Assembly: GCA_017991835.1 (NCBI GenBank)
Contig: JAGOPY010000001.1
Location: 373,112-437,111, forward strand
Direction: 5' to 3'
From: Bacteroidales bacterium
Lineage (GTDB): Bacteria > Bacteroidota > Bacteroidia > Bacteroidales > JAGOPY01
DNA length: 64,000 nucleotides
The notes under the pieces were generated by a model. The model made no database searches. It was not told the DNA's origin and worked only from the letters and a program-made list of their open reading frames with translations. Positions 45,403 through 55,515 of the stretch are shown piece by piece (the first letter of the stretch is position 1; each line of letters opens with the position of its first letter). Both the position numbers and the translations under genes were made by a program.

Positions 45403-48400
45403 ATGACAGAAGACAACTATTCCATATTGATCCGTAAACTCGATGAATTTATCCGGAAGTTTTACCGAAACCGGCTGATCAGAGGAGCCATATTTTATGT
45501 GGCCATTGTAACGATAGCCTATCTCCTCATAACGCTCACCGAGTTTTTTGGAAGGTTCAGCCCGGGCATCCGGACCGTATTGTTTTATTCGTTTCTGGTC
45601 CTTTCTGCCGGTTTTCTGTGGTATTATATCCTGGTGCCCGTTATCCGGTTGCTGGGATTCGGAAAGATCATTTCTCACGAAGAGGCGGCGGAAATTATCG
45701 GCAAACATTTCCCCGAGATCAGTGATAAGCTCCTGAATACTTTACAGCTTAAAAAGCTGCAGGAACACTATACCGATGAATTTCCAATTGAGCTTATCCG
45801 CGCCGGCATCGACCAGAAAATTGAAAAACTAAGGCCGGTGCCTTTTGCCCTGGCCATCGATTTCCGGAAGAACGGCCGTTATCTCAGGTATGCCCTTCCA
45901 CCGGTCATCATTATTATCCTGTTGCTGATCATGTCGCCCCGTGTGATCACCGAACCGTCGGAAAGGATCGTAAAGTATCAGACGGTTTATATGCCTCCCC
46001 TGCCGTTTACCGTTCAGATCCTCAACGATAAACTGGAATCTTTTCAGCAGGAGGATTTTCTGCTGGAATTAAAAGTCGAGGGGGAGGAATTACCGGCCGA
46101 ATTGTTTGTTGAAACCGCGGGAGTACGCTACAGGATGGAAAGATCGAACCCAGTCCTTTTCCGCTATAATTTCCGCAATCTGCAGGAAACCAAATATTTT
46201 AACATCAGTAATGACCTTTTTAAATCAGAAGAATACCAACTGACTGTTTACCCGAAACCCATTGTGCTCAGCTTTGAGATTTCACTGGATTATCCTGTTT
46301 ATACCGGAAAATCGGATGAAAAATCTGAAAATACGGGCGATCTGATTGTTCCCGAGGGGACCGTCCTCAACTGGCGGTTTTTCACACGGGATACGCGGAA
46401 TATACTGTTCAGATGGGGTAAAGAAACTTCGGAACTGAGCAATCCTTCTTCCAATGCATTTTCCGTTTCGAAAAGGGCTCATGCATCGGTTACCTATTCA
46501 GTAGCCTCTGTGAACCAGTACCTCCGGAATTCGGACTCGCTGACATATACGGTTAGCGTTATCCCTGATGCCTACCCTTCAGTTTCTGTTGAACAGGTTA
46601 GGGATTCGATTTATGATAAACGGATATATTTCAGGGGATTAATTAAAGACGATTACGGTTTCTCAAAACTCACGTTCAATTACCGGCTTGACCCCGAAGG
46701 AGATGCCGATGCCAACGACTACCCGGAGATCATCGCCGAGCTTCCGGTCAGTAAACTGCACAACCAGCAGCAGTTCTTCCATTTCTTTGAACTCGATTCC
46801 ATTAATATTCAGCCGGGTGAGCAAATCGTTTACCATTTCGAGGTCTGGGATAATGATGCTGTTAACGGCAGCAAGGTAACCCGCTCTCAGCCAATGATCT
46901 TCAGGGCACCTACTCTGGATGAGATAGAAGAAAAAACAGAAGAGAGCAACCAGGAGATTATGGACGAACTGGAGAACAGTATCCGGAATGCGAAAGACCT
47001 TCAAAAGAAAGTGGATGAACTTAACCGGAAACTTGTCGATAAAGAGGAGATCGGATGGCAGGAAAAACAGCAGATCCAGGAATTGCTCGACCAGCAGAAA
47101 GAGCTCCAGGAAACAATTGAAAAGATTCAGAAGGAAAATGAGCTGAAGTCCATCCAGGAGCAGGAATACAAAGAGATCAACGAGGAGTTGGTAAGAAAGC
47201 AGCAACGCCTTGAAGAATTGTTCGAACAGATCATGACGGATGAGATGAAGAAGATGTTCGAAGAACTTCAGAAGCTTCTGGAGGAAGTTGATAAGGATAA
47301 GGTTAATGAGATGCTTGAAGAGATGAAGAAAGACAATAAGGATCTGGAAAAGCAACTCGACCGGAACCTGGAATTGTTCAAGCAACTGGAGTTTGAGAAG
47401 AAGCTGCAGGAATCAATAGATAAATTGAAGGAATTAGCCGGAAAACAGGATGAGCAGGCAAAGAAGAGCGACGACCGTAAAGCCGATGCGGAAAAGCTTA
47501 AAGAAGAGCAGGACAAATTAAACGAAGAGTTCCGGCAGCTTCGCGATGATCTAGACAGACTCGAACAGAAGAATAAAGAACTTGAGGAACCGCACCAGCT
47601 TGAAAACACCGAACAGATGGAGCAGGAGATCCAGGATAATATGAAAGAGGGATCCGATCAGCTGCAACAGGGAAAACCGTCAAAAGCATCTCCCAAGCAG
47701 AAAAGCGCAGCGGAAGGGATGAAATCAATGGCATCGAAAATGGAACAGATGCAGAGCGAAATGTATGAAGAGGAGCTTGGTGAAAATATAGAAACGCTGC
47801 GGGAGATCCTGGAGAACCTGGTCCAGCTTTCGTTTGACCAGGAGGAGCTGATCGGCAGAACACTCGAAATTTCGGTGATTGACCCGCAGTATCCTTCGGT
47901 CATCGAAGCCCAGAACCGGATCAGGGACGACCTGGTTATGGTGGAGGATTCGCTGTGGGCTTTGAGCAAAAGGCAGCAAATGATCGAGCCTTTCATCACA
48001 CGGGAAATTCAGGACATAAACCATCATGTCGAAGCGGCGCTGGAAGACCTGACCGAGAGGAGAAAATCTTCTGCGGCAGAAGACCAGCAGTTTGTGATGA
48101 CATCGGTAAATGATTTAGCTTTGTTGTTGTCGGAAACCCTTCAGCAAATGATGAATGCTATGCAGATGCAGTGTTCAGGTCAGTGCAAGAACGGCAGCCC
48201 GAAGCCCGGAAAAGGCAGCATGTCGATGAAAAGCATGCGTGAAATGCAGCAAAAGCTGAATCAGCAGATACAGCAAATGAAGCAGGAAGGTTCCACGCCG
48301 GCGAAGACGAAAGAGAGCCGGAATTCAGCCCAGAGCGAAGGTTTTGCCAGGATGGCGGCCCAGCAGGAAGCGATCCGGCGGATGATGGGGGAATACCAGG

Positions 48401-48759
48401 ACCAGATGAAAGAGCAGGGAATGGGCAACAGTAAAGAGCTTCAGGAGATCATGGAGCAAATGGAACGAACCGAGACGGAACTTGTTAACAAAATCATAAC
48501 CCAGCAAACGATTGAGCGTTTAAAGGAGATAGAAACCAGGCTTCTCAAACACGAAAAAGCGGAGCTTAAAAGGGAGCAGGAAGAAAAAAGAGAATCACGC
48601 GAAGGAAAAGATTTCAACAAAGGAAACCCGGAGCAATTTTTAGAGTATAATAAGATACAGGATAAAGAAATTGAATTGTTGAGGACGGTACCACCTGACC
48701 TGCGTCCTTATTATAAAGAGAAAGTGAATCAGTATTTCTATTATTTTGAAATGCGGTAG
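45403..48759 (+). CDS. DUF4175-family large membrane coiled-coil protein
   Basis: 1118 residues from the ATG at 45403; a TTG at 45328 would extend it by 25 residues but adds a second hydrophobic leader and no family similarity. Two membrane helices at about 27-48 and 57-80, a third at about 168-188, then an extracytoplasmic beta-rich domain to about 480. A very long Glu/Lys/Gln-rich coiled coil runs from about 510 to 790 (repeats such as KELQETIEKIQKENELKS). A Met/Gln-rich second coiled region follows, to the end. Family members are found across Bacteroidota with no assigned function; a structural or scaffold role in the envelope is a guess. Cotranscribed with the ATPase 3 bp downstream. Confidence 0.8.
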   Translation: MTEDNYSILIRKLDEFIRKFYRNRLIRGAIFYVAIVTIAYLLITLTEFFGRFSPGIRTVLFYSFLVLSAGFLWYYILVPVIRLLGFGKIISHEEAAEIIGKHFPEISDKLLNTLQLKKLQEHYTDEFPIELIRAGIDQKIEKLRPVPFALAIDFRKNGRYLRYALPPVIIIILLLIMSPRVITEPSERIVKYQTVYMPPLPFTVQILNDKLESFQQEDFLLELKVEGEELPAELFVETAGVRYRMERSNPVLFRYNFRNLQETKYFNISNDLFKSEEYQLTVYPKPIVLSFEISLDYPVYTGKSDEKSENTGDLIVPEGTVLNWRFFTRDTRNILFRWGKETSELSNPSSNAFSVSKRAHASVTYSVASVNQYLRNSDSLTYTVSVIPDAYPSVSVEQVRDSIYDKRIYFRGLIKDDYGFSKLTFNYRLDPEGDADANDYPEIIAELPVSKLHNQQQFFHFFELDSINIQPGEQIVYHFEVWDNDAVNGSKVTRSQPMIFRAPTLDEIEEKTEESNQEIMDELENSIRNAKDLQKKVDELNRKLVDKEEIGWQEKQQIQELLDQQKELQETIEKIQKENELKSIQEQEYKEINEELVRKQQRLEELFEQIMTDEMKKMFEELQKLLEEVDKDKVNEMLEEMKKDNKDLEKQLDRNLELFKQLEFEKKLQESIDKLKELAGKQDEQAKKSDDRKADAEKLKEEQDKLNEEFRQLRDDLDRLEQKNKELEEPHQLENTEQMEQEIQDNMKEGSDQLQQGKPSKASPKQKSAAEGMKSMASKMEQMQSEMYEEELGENIETLREILENLVQLSFDQEELIGRTLEISVIDPQYPSVIEAQNRIRDDLVMVEDSLWALSKRQQMIEPFITREIQDINHHVEAALEDLTERRKSSAAEDQQFVMTSVNDLALLLSETLQQMMNAMQMQCSGQCKNGSPKPGKGSMSMKSMREMQQKLNQQIQQMKQEGSTPAKTKESRNSAQSEGFARMAAQQEAIRRMMGEYQDQMKEQGMGNSKELQEIMEQMERTETELVNKIITQQTIERLKEIETRLLKHEKAELKREQEEKRESREGKDFNKGNPEQFLEYNKIQDKEIELLRTVPPDLRPYYKEKVNQYFYYFEMR

Positions 48760-48762
48760 GAG

Positions 48763-49245
48763 ATGAACAGACCGAAAGAATTTACAATTGGCTCCACTCT
48801 GGAGGAGATGTACCGGATCGAACAATTTGTGGACGAAATCAGTGATGAGTACCTGCTTTACGGAAGTTACTTCGGAAATATTCTGATGGCGCTGACAGAG
48901 GCCGTCAGAAATGCTGTCGTTCACGGAAACGGAAATGATTCCCGAAAAAGGGTATATATCCGGCAGGAAAAGGTTAAAGCCGGATTGATGCTGACCGTTT
49001 CAGACGAAGGTCAGGGCTTTGATTTTAAGACGGCCCTGGAATCAGCCGCGAACCTGAAGGCTCCTGAAACGTCAGGAAATGGTTTGTTCCTGATGCAAAA
49101 GCTTTCCGATGAGATAAACTTCCGGAATGAGGGCAGGACTGTGGAAATGCTTTTCAGGATCAATGGGATCGATGAAAGCATATTCAACCGGCGGGCAGAA
49201 TGCATGAATGATTTCTTCAAAGTTTACCAGAAAGTGAACAGTTGA
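48763..49245 (+). CDS. Anti-sigma-factor-like ATP-binding protein (HATPase_c)
   Basis: 160 residues. A single GHKL ATPase domain with N-box TEAVRNAVVHGNGND, G1 VSDEGQGFDF and G2 ETSGNGLFLMQKLSDEI, as in RsbW/SpoIIAB-type serine kinases. There is no phosphoacceptor histidine domain, so it is not a sensor kinase. It starts 3 bp after the DUF4175 stop and is followed by ybeY after 11 bp. Likely role: phosphorylation-based partner switching with an anti-sigma antagonist encoded elsewhere. Confidence 0.85.
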   Translation: MNRPKEFTIGSTLEEMYRIEQFVDEISDEYLLYGSYFGNILMALTEAVRNAVVHGNGNDSRKRVYIRQEKVKAGLMLTVSDEGQGFDFKTALESAANLKAPETSGNGLFLMQKLSDEINFRNEGRTVEMLFRINGIDESIFNRRAECMNDFFKVYQKVNS

Positions 49246-49256
49246 CCTAATAATAA

Positions 49257-49688
49257 ATGGCGAAAGAATCAAACATATTCTTTTTTCTCGAGGAGATCAG
49301 TTATCAACTGAAGAACAAGAGAAAGCTTCGCCACTGGATTACGCAAGCGGTTGAAAATGAAGGACATAAGATTAACAATCTGAATTATATCCTGACAAGT
49401 GATAATATACTTTTCCAGTTAAATAAGGAATATCTCCAGCACATTACCCTTACCGATATCATTACTTTTGATATGTCGGAATCGGAAGGTGAACTTGCCG
49501 GAGATATCTATATCAGTGTTGACAGGGCCAGGGAAAACGCAAAAGAGTATCATGTTTCGCTTACCAATGAGATAAGCCGTCTTATGATCCACGGAGTGCT
49601 TCACCTGATGGGCTATAAGGATAAGACGAACGAGGAGCGGGTGGTTATGCGGGCCCGGGAGGAATTTTACCTATCTTTGCTCATATAA
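49257..49688 (+). CDS. ybeY: Endoribonuclease YbeY (16S rRNA 3' maturation)
   Basis: 143 residues. Single-strand RNase and ribosome quality-control factor. The region TDIITFDMSESEGELAGDIYISVDRARENA is the conserved core, and the metal motif reads HGVLHLMGYKDKTNEE. In E. coli the corresponding motif is HGxLHLxGYDH, with three His ligands; here the third is replaced (KDK), an alteration I believe is common in this phylum but cannot verify. The last codons contain the TATCTTTG promoter box for mnmG. Confidence 0.92.
   Translation: MAKESNIFFFLEEISYQLKNKRKLRHWITQAVENEGHKINNLNYILTSDNILFQLNKEYLQHITLTDIITFDMSESEGELAGDIYISVDRARENAKEYHVSLTNEISRLMIHGVLHLMGYKDKTNEERVVMRAREEFYLSLLI
49672..49679 (+). promoter_or_regulatory. 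Bacteroidota-type -7 box upstream of mnmG
   Basis: TATCTTTG matches TAnnTTTG exactly; it lies inside the 3' end of ybeY, 16 bp upstream of the parS-like site and 65 bp before the mnmG ATG. Confidence 0.5.
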
Positions 49689-49694
49689 ATGATT

Positions 49695-49710
49695 TGTTCC
49701 ACGTGGAACA
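49695..49710. promoter_or_regulatory. parS-like centromere site 1 (ParB binding)
   Basis: TGTTCCACGTGGAACA is a perfect 16-bp palindrome that fits the chromosomal parS consensus TGTTnCACGTGnAACA and equals sites reported for other bacteria. It lies between ybeY and mnmG, 34 bp before the mnmG start. Confidence 0.8.
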
Positions 49711-49743
49711 TCAATGATCTAAAATTCCCATTCATTTACAGGG

Positions 49744-51615
49744 ATGTTTAAAGAATACGATATAATCGTCGTGGGCGCAGGCCATGCAGGTTGCGAAGCC
49801 GCCGCCGCTGCCGCAAACCTGGGTTCATCCGTATTGTTGATTACCATGAATATGACCAATATGGCCCAGATGTCGTGCAACCCGGCGATGGGAGGCATAG
49901 CAAAAGGCCAGATTGTCCGGGAAATCGATGCCCTTGGCGGATATTCGGGTATTGTCACCGACAAGACGATGATCCAGTTCAGGATGCTGAATATGTCGAA
50001 AGGGCCGGCCATGTGGAGCCCCCGGGCCCAAAGCGACCGGATGTTGTTTTCGATAGAGTGGAGAAAAATGCTGGAAAACACCCCCAATCTGGATTTCTGG
50101 CAGGATATGGTTACCGGTGTTCTGGTAAAGAATGGCGTGGCCACCGGCGTTTCTACAGCAATGGGGCATGAAATTTATTCCAGATCAGTGATCCTGACAA
50201 ACGGCACCTTTTTAAACGGGATCATCCACATCGGATTAAAACAGTTCGGAGGAGGGAGGATTGGGGAAAAAGCAGCGAAGGGCTTGACCGAATGCCTGGT
50301 GAAACTGGGTTTTGAATCGGATAGGATGAAAACAGGTACCCCGGTGAGAGTTGATGGAAGATCTATTGATTTTTCGAAACTGGAAGAACAGAAAGGCGAT
50401 AACGATCCACGAAGGTTCTCTTTCACAAAAACTCCACCCCTGACCCGGCAGAGAAGTTGCTATATCGCTTATACCAGCCGTGAGGTGCATGAAACCCTGA
50501 AAACGGGTTTCCATGAATCACCGATGTTTACCGGACGGATCGAAGGAATTGGCCCAAGATACTGTCCGTCGATTGAAGATAAGATTAACAGGTTCTCCGG
50601 AAAAGAGAGCCACCAGCTCTTCGTGGAACCGGAAGGATGGGAAACAGAAGAGTATTATATCAACGGCTTTTCATCCTCTTTGCCCGATCATGTCCAGTTC
50701 AACGCCCTCAGGAAAATAACGGGCTTCGAAAATGCACGTATTTTCCGCCCCGGCTATGCGATTGAGTACGACTATTTTCCCCCGGTGCAATTGAATTATA
50801 CCCTGGAGACTAAAAAGGTGCCCGGGCTGTATTTTGCCGGACAGATCAACGGCACGACAGGGTATGAGGAAGCTGCGGCCCAGGGGATCGTGGCCGGGAT
50901 CAATGCACACCTGAAGGTTCACAGAAGCGAAGAATTTATCCTGAAAAGGTCGGATGCCTACATCGGCGTGCTGATCGACGACCTGATCACCAAAGGGGTC
51001 GACGAGCCCTACCGGATGTTCACCAGCCGGGCCGAATACAGGATCCTTTTGCGCCAGAGCAATGCCGATCAACGGCTGACACCGCTGGCTCATTCCCTGG
51101 GGCTGGCTTCAGCCGAGCGTTATCAAACCGTGATGTCGAAAAGTGAAAAGATCCACGAGGTGGTCAGGTTTTTGCAGAAAACCAGCACCGATCCCGATCA
51201 GGTCAACCCTTACCTGGTAAATGCCCAGACCGCTCCGATCGATCAGAAGGTGAAACTGGCCACCCTTCTGCTACGGCCGCAAATATCCCTTGACGGACTG
51301 GCCGGCCAGATCCCGTTCCTGCAGGAGTACCTCGGTCGTGTCGCCCCTGATCGAGTTGAGATTCTCGAAGAAGCAGAGATCATGATAAAATACCAGGGTT
51401 ATATTGACAAGGAGGGTGAACTGGCTCAGAAACTGGAACGACTCGATTCCGTTACACTTAAAGAAGACTTCGATTACCATCGCCTCACTGCCCTCTCTTT
51501 TGAAGCACGGGAAAAATTGTCGCGGATCCGTCCACGGTCACTTGGACAGGCTTCGAGAATTGCAGGTGTCTCCCCTTCCGATATCTCCATCCTGATCGTT
51601 CATCTTGGCCGCTGA
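49744..51615 (+). CDS. mnmG: tRNA uridine-5-carboxymethylaminomethyl modification enzyme MnmG (GidA)
   Basis: 623 residues. With MnmE it installs the cmnm5 group on wobble U34. The FAD-binding dinucleotide fold opens with [14 protein letters not shown] (residues 6-19). Signature regions include [45 protein letters not shown] and [21 protein letters not shown]. The length is normal for the family. It is enclosed by two parS-like sites (49695 and 51617), consistent with the frequent location of gidA near the replication origin. Confidence 0.97.
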   Translation: MFKEYDIIVVGAGHAGCEAAAAAANLGSSVLLITMNMTNMAQMSCNPAMGGIAKGQIVREIDALGGYSGIVTDKTMIQFRMLNMSKGPAMWSPRAQSDRMLFSIEWRKMLENTPNLDFWQDMVTGVLVKNGVATGVSTAMGHEIYSRSVILTNGTFLNGIIHIGLKQFGGGRIGEKAAKGLTECLVKLGFESDRMKTGTPVRVDGRSIDFSKLEEQKGDNDPRRFSFTKTPPLTRQRSCYIAYTSREVHETLKTGFHESPMFTGRIEGIGPRYCPSIEDKINRFSGKESHQLFVEPEGWETEEYYINGFSSSLPDHVQFNALRKITGFENARIFRPGYAIEYDYFPPVQLNYTLETKKVPGLYFAGQINGTTGYEEAAAQGIVAGINAHLKVHRSEEFILKRSDAYIGVLIDDLITKGVDEPYRMFTSRAEYRILLRQSNADQRLTPLAHSLGLASAERYQTVMSKSEKIHEVVRFLQKTSTDPDQVNPYLVNAQTAPIDQKVKLATLLLRPQISLDGLAGQIPFLQEYLGRVAPDRVEILEEAEIMIKYQGYIDKEGELAQKLERLDSVTLKEDFDYHRLTALSFEAREKLSRIRPRSLGQASRIAGVSPSDISILIVHLGR

Positions 51616-51616
51616 A

Positions 51617-51632
51617 CGTTCCACGTGGAACA
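51617..51632. promoter_or_regulatory. parS-like centromere site 2 (ParB binding)
   Basis: CGTTCCACGTGGAACA matches parS at 15 of 16 positions; the 14-bp core GTTCCACGTGGAAC is perfect. It begins 2 bp past the mnmG stop codon. Confidence 0.75.
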
Positions 51633-51797
51633 ATATTTGAAGTATTCTATCCAATCGGGATATTTCTTAATTTTAAGCCCTGTGATCCATTTTAGTGCCC
51701 GGATAAGGATTAGCCCGGCTTTTTGAAAATAATTCGTTATAGGGCCTGAAATCAAGCGGCATTTAAATAAATGAAATTCAGCTAATAAGATCATTTA

Positions 51798-54700
51798 ATG
51801 GCAAGAATGTCAAAATACGGTCAAAATGCTCTCCTTTTTTTTAGCGTGACCATCCTGATGGTTATTGCCATGTTGATCATTCACTATTCCGCAGGTAAAG
51901 CAAAAAACCAGTTCATTTCTAAACAACTTAATGTTGAGCATGTCCTCCGGCATAAAGAATCTCAGGCATCGGAAATTCTGGATCAGATCCTTCTACCTGA
52001 ATTTGCAGAAAACCCGTTTCTAAAGTTTTGGAAAAACGAAAAAAGTTTTAATTGGCAGGAAAACGGACTGACAGCACTGCTGTATAGAAACGATTCCCTT
52101 ATATTTTGGTCCGACAATTCAATTCCGGCCCCGGGACGCATTGAAAGAAATGGATTGGCCAGACCGATCATACATCACGGTAACGGATGGTACAGGGTCA
52201 TGGATAAAACTGCCGGTTCGTTGAAAGCACAGGTGCTGATCCTTATCCGGACCGATTACCCTTACCAAAACCAGTACCTGATCAACCAGTTTCATGAAGA
52301 TTTTCAACTTGATCCCGATGCCGGACTGGACACCCTGAAAGGAGACCTGAACATCTTTTCGGAGGATGGAGATTTTCTCTTTTCCCTAATTCCCCCGGAT
52401 ACGCGGCAAACCAATGAAGGGATAGGCCTGGCCGTTTTCGGCCTGGCTATTATCGCCTTTATTTGCATGGTACTGGTTTTATTTTACCTGTACCACCTCT
52501 TTGATTTCTTCCGACGCTATCCGGTGATAATGTTTATCGCCTTTTGTGCAGATGCCGTCGTTTTCCGTCTGGCGATGATCTGGTTCGAAATCCCGGGATT
52601 CCTTTATCAGACAGCCCTCTTCAGCCCACTATACTACGCCACCTCCTTCTTCTCTCCTTCACTGGGCGACCTGGTGATCAATAATATTCTCTGGCTGGTC
52701 CTGGCATGGTTATTTTATCGCACCGACTTGAATATCCCGATTCCCAAATCGGAAATATTGAAGATTGCCCTGGGTTTATTTTGGATGCTGATCAATGCCC
52801 TGTTATTCTTTCTGCTCATTATGGCCCTTAAACATCTTGTGCTCGATTCAAATATTGAACTGAACCTGAATAACATATTTGAAGCTGATTTATATTCCGG
52901 ACTGGGATTCCTGGCCCTGTCCACCGCCGTGTTGTCCTGCTTCTTTGCGTCCGCAAAACTTTTTAGCCTCCTTTGTAAAAGCGGTATGAAAACAGGATCA
53001 TTATTCCTGATCAGTACCATCACCGTTATTCTGATAACCCTGCTGTTTAGCCAGTCTCTCGATCATCTCGCGGCACTGGTGTTCATTGTAATTTTCTGCC
53101 TTTATCTGCTGGCATTTATTTACTTTTCACACCGTAAACGTGGATTTAAAAATATGACCGGCGCCCTCGTCTTTATTGTATTGTTTTCCCTTACCGCTAC
53201 CTTCATCCTCGATTATTACTATTCTGAGAAAGAAAAAGAGAACAGGAAAATCCTGGCCTCAAAACTGGCATCCCGCCGCGATCCGCTGACGGAATTCGAA
53301 TTTTCACGGATCAGGACGGATATTTTGAAAGACAGCGTACTGATCGACCTGATAAGCAAGGATGTATGGGCGGAAAAGATCGACAGCCTGGTGACCGGCC
53401 ATCTACAGGATCATTATTTTACCCGTTTCTGGGTCAGGTACGAACTTGTGCTCACAATATGCAAAAAAGATGAAATACTCAACATACAGCCGGGAGATTA
53501 CATAGCCAATTGCTATGACTATTTCAATTCAAGAATCACTTCTCCCTTCGCCGAAAATGTGGGATCCGGGCTCTATTTTCTCGACGACCGGATGACCAAT
53601 TACAACTATCTCGGGATATTTAAATTACCGTATGGTACAAAGAACAGGACCGACTCCCTGACGGTGTTTGCGGAACTGTTCTACAAATATGTCCGGGAAA
53701 GCGGCCTGGGATATCCTGATTTGCTGATCGACGGTACGGCTGGAATGACAGGTGATAAATCCGGCTATTCCTATGCTAAATACATCAACGACAGGTTAAT
53801 ATATAAGAATGGTGAGTTTGTTTATCCGCTGGGTTTTGATGTTTATGATATTCCGGAAAGTAATGATTATTTTATTGATAATGAAGGATATAATCACTAT
53901 ATAGCTCGTTCCGCCAATAATAATATATTGATTATCAGCAAAAAGAACCTGACCCTTCTCGACCTACTCGCCCCATTTTCTTACCTTTTTATCCTGTTTA
54001 GCCTGGCCATCCTCTTGTTCTTAGGAGGATATACCCTATTTAAAGGGATATCACAAATCGAGTTCAGTTTCAGCAACCGGCTTCAACTGGCAATTATATC
54101 CATAATCCTCGTTTCCTTCCTGGTCCTGGGTATGATCACCCGGGCCAATATCATTCACCTGTATAACGATAAAAACAGGGATAACCTGAGCGAAAAAGCA
54201 TTTTCGGTACTGACAGAGCTGGAACATAAGATTGGATCTGAAAAAGCCATTACAGAAGACCTGAAAGAATATATCGCCGAAATATTGCATAAGTTTTCCA
54301 TGATTTTTTATTCCGATATCAATCTGTATGATGTAAACGGCAAACTGATCGCTTCATCACGTCCCGAGATCTTTGATGAAGAACTGCTGTCAGATAAAAT
54401 GAACAGCCTGGCCTATTTCAGGATGACATCAGGGCAAAGCCTCCTCTTTATCCAGAATGAAAAAATCGGCCGACAGGAATATCTTTCCGCATATATCCCC
54501 TTTCGGAATACAGATGATGATATTATCGCCTTTGTCAACCTCCCCTATTTTGCCAAGCAAACCGAGCTGCAAAAAGAAATTGGTGATTTCCTCGCGGCTT
54601 ACATAAATGTTTATGTCCTTCTTATTGTTGTCGCCATCATGGTCACCATTCTCGTGTCGAGGTTTATCACAAGGCCTTTGCAAATGATCAGAGAAAAAAT

Positions 54701-55508
54701 GGCCAGGATAGGATTGGGAAAATCAAACGAAAAACTGTACCTAAAAAGAAGGGATGAGATCGGCGATTTGGTGGAGGAGTATAACCGGATGATCGATGAA
54801 CTGGCCCTGAGTGCCGATAAACTGGCAAGATCGGAGCGGGAAAGCGCCTGGCGTGAAATGGCAAAACAGGTAGCCCACGAGATCAAAAATCCGCTCACCC
54901 CGATGAAGTTGAGCGTTCAGTACCTGCAAAAAGCCTGGGAAAGAAAGGATCCCGACTGGGAAAAGCACCTCCACCGGTTTACCCGAACCATCGTTGAACA
55001 GATAGATACCCTATCGGAAATCGCATCGGAATTCTCGGATTTTGCTAAAATGCCGGCGCCTGTCATGGAAAAAATTGAGCTCACCGGCGTAATCCGTTCA
55101 GCGGCTGAATTATACTTTCACCATCAGAATATCCGGATTTCGATCCGGCAGCAAAAACCCGCATATTTTGTCAAGGGCGACGACAAGCAGCTCTTGAGGG
55201 CATTCAATAATCTGATACAGAACGCGGTACAGGCAATAGGGCCCGGACCTGAGGGCCAGATCGATATCTCATTGTCGGAGGAAGGGAGCAATTATATTGT
55301 TGCGATCACCGATAACGGCTGCGGCATAACAGATGAACAGGCTAAGAAAATGTTTTCGCCCAGCTTTACAACGAAATCCAGTGGTATGGGGCTGGGGCTG
55401 GCCATGGTCAGAAGTATCCTGAACACCATGAACGGTTCCATAACTTTTGAGTCCACCCCGGGCACCGGCACTACTTTTACGCTGAAAATTCCGGCACTCC
55501 CCGAATAG
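51798..55508 (+). CDS. Very large multi-pass sensor histidine kinase (NtrY-like)
   Basis: 1236 residues. An N-terminal helix (about 13-30), an extracytoplasmic domain, and then a block of six or seven membrane helices (about 215-470). A second extracytoplasmic domain (about 480-720) and further helices at about 735-760 and 780-800 follow. A third sensor segment, a helix at about 930-950 and a HAMP domain complete the sensory part. The kinase core has His1027 in KQVAHEIKNPLTP, N-box FNNLIQNAVQAI, DNGCGI and GMGLGLAMVRSIL. The H-box and C-terminal HAMP wording resemble NtrY/AtoS kinases that work with sigma-54 activators. No regulator is adjacent. Confidence 0.88.
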   Translation: MARMSKYGQNALLFFSVTILMVIAMLIIHYSAGKAKNQFISKQLNVEHVLRHKESQASEILDQILLPEFAENPFLKFWKNEKSFNWQENGLTALLYRNDSLIFWSDNSIPAPGRIERNGLARPIIHHGNGWYRVMDKTAGSLKAQVLILIRTDYPYQNQYLINQFHEDFQLDPDAGLDTLKGDLNIFSEDGDFLFSLIPPDTRQTNEGIGLAVFGLAIIAFICMVLVLFYLYHLFDFFRRYPVIMFIAFCADAVVFRLAMIWFEIPGFLYQTALFSPLYYATSFFSPSLGDLVINNILWLVLAWLFYRTDLNIPIPKSEILKIALGLFWMLINALLFFLLIMALKHLVLDSNIELNLNNIFEADLYSGLGFLALSTAVLSCFFASAKLFSLLCKSGMKTGSLFLISTITVILITLLFSQSLDHLAALVFIVIFCLYLLAFIYFSHRKRGFKNMTGALVFIVLFSLTATFILDYYYSEKEKENRKILASKLASRRDPLTEFEFSRIRTDILKDSVLIDLISKDVWAEKIDSLVTGHLQDHYFTRFWVRYELVLTICKKDEILNIQPGDYIANCYDYFNSRITSPFAENVGSGLYFLDDRMTNYNYLGIFKLPYGTKNRTDSLTVFAELFYKYVRESGLGYPDLLIDGTAGMTGDKSGYSYAKYINDRLIYKNGEFVYPLGFDVYDIPESNDYFIDNEGYNHYIARSANNNILIISKKNLTLLDLLAPFSYLFILFSLAILLFLGGYTLFKGISQIEFSFSNRLQLAIISIILVSFLVLGMITRANIIHLYNDKNRDNLSEKAFSVLTELEHKIGSEKAITEDLKEYIAEILHKFSMIFYSDINLYDVNGKLIASSRPEIFDEELLSDKMNSLAYFRMTSGQSLLFIQNEKIGRQEYLSAYIPFRNTDDDIIAFVNLPYFAKQTELQKEIGDFLAAYINVYVLLIVVAIMVTILVSRFITRPLQMIREKMARIGLGKSNEKLYLKRRDEIGDLVEEYNRMIDELALSADKLARSERESAWREMAKQVAHEIKNPLTPMKLSVQYLQKAWERKDPDWEKHLHRFTRTIVEQIDTLSEIASEFSDFAKMPAPVMEKIELTGVIRSAAELYFHHQNIRISIRQQKPAYFVKGDDKQLLRAFNNLIQNAVQAIGPGPEGQIDISLSEEGSNYIVAITDNGCGITDEQAKKMFSPSFTTKSSGMGLGLAMVRSILNTMNGSITFESTPGTGTTFTLKIPALPE

Positions 55509-55515
55509 CAGGCTA

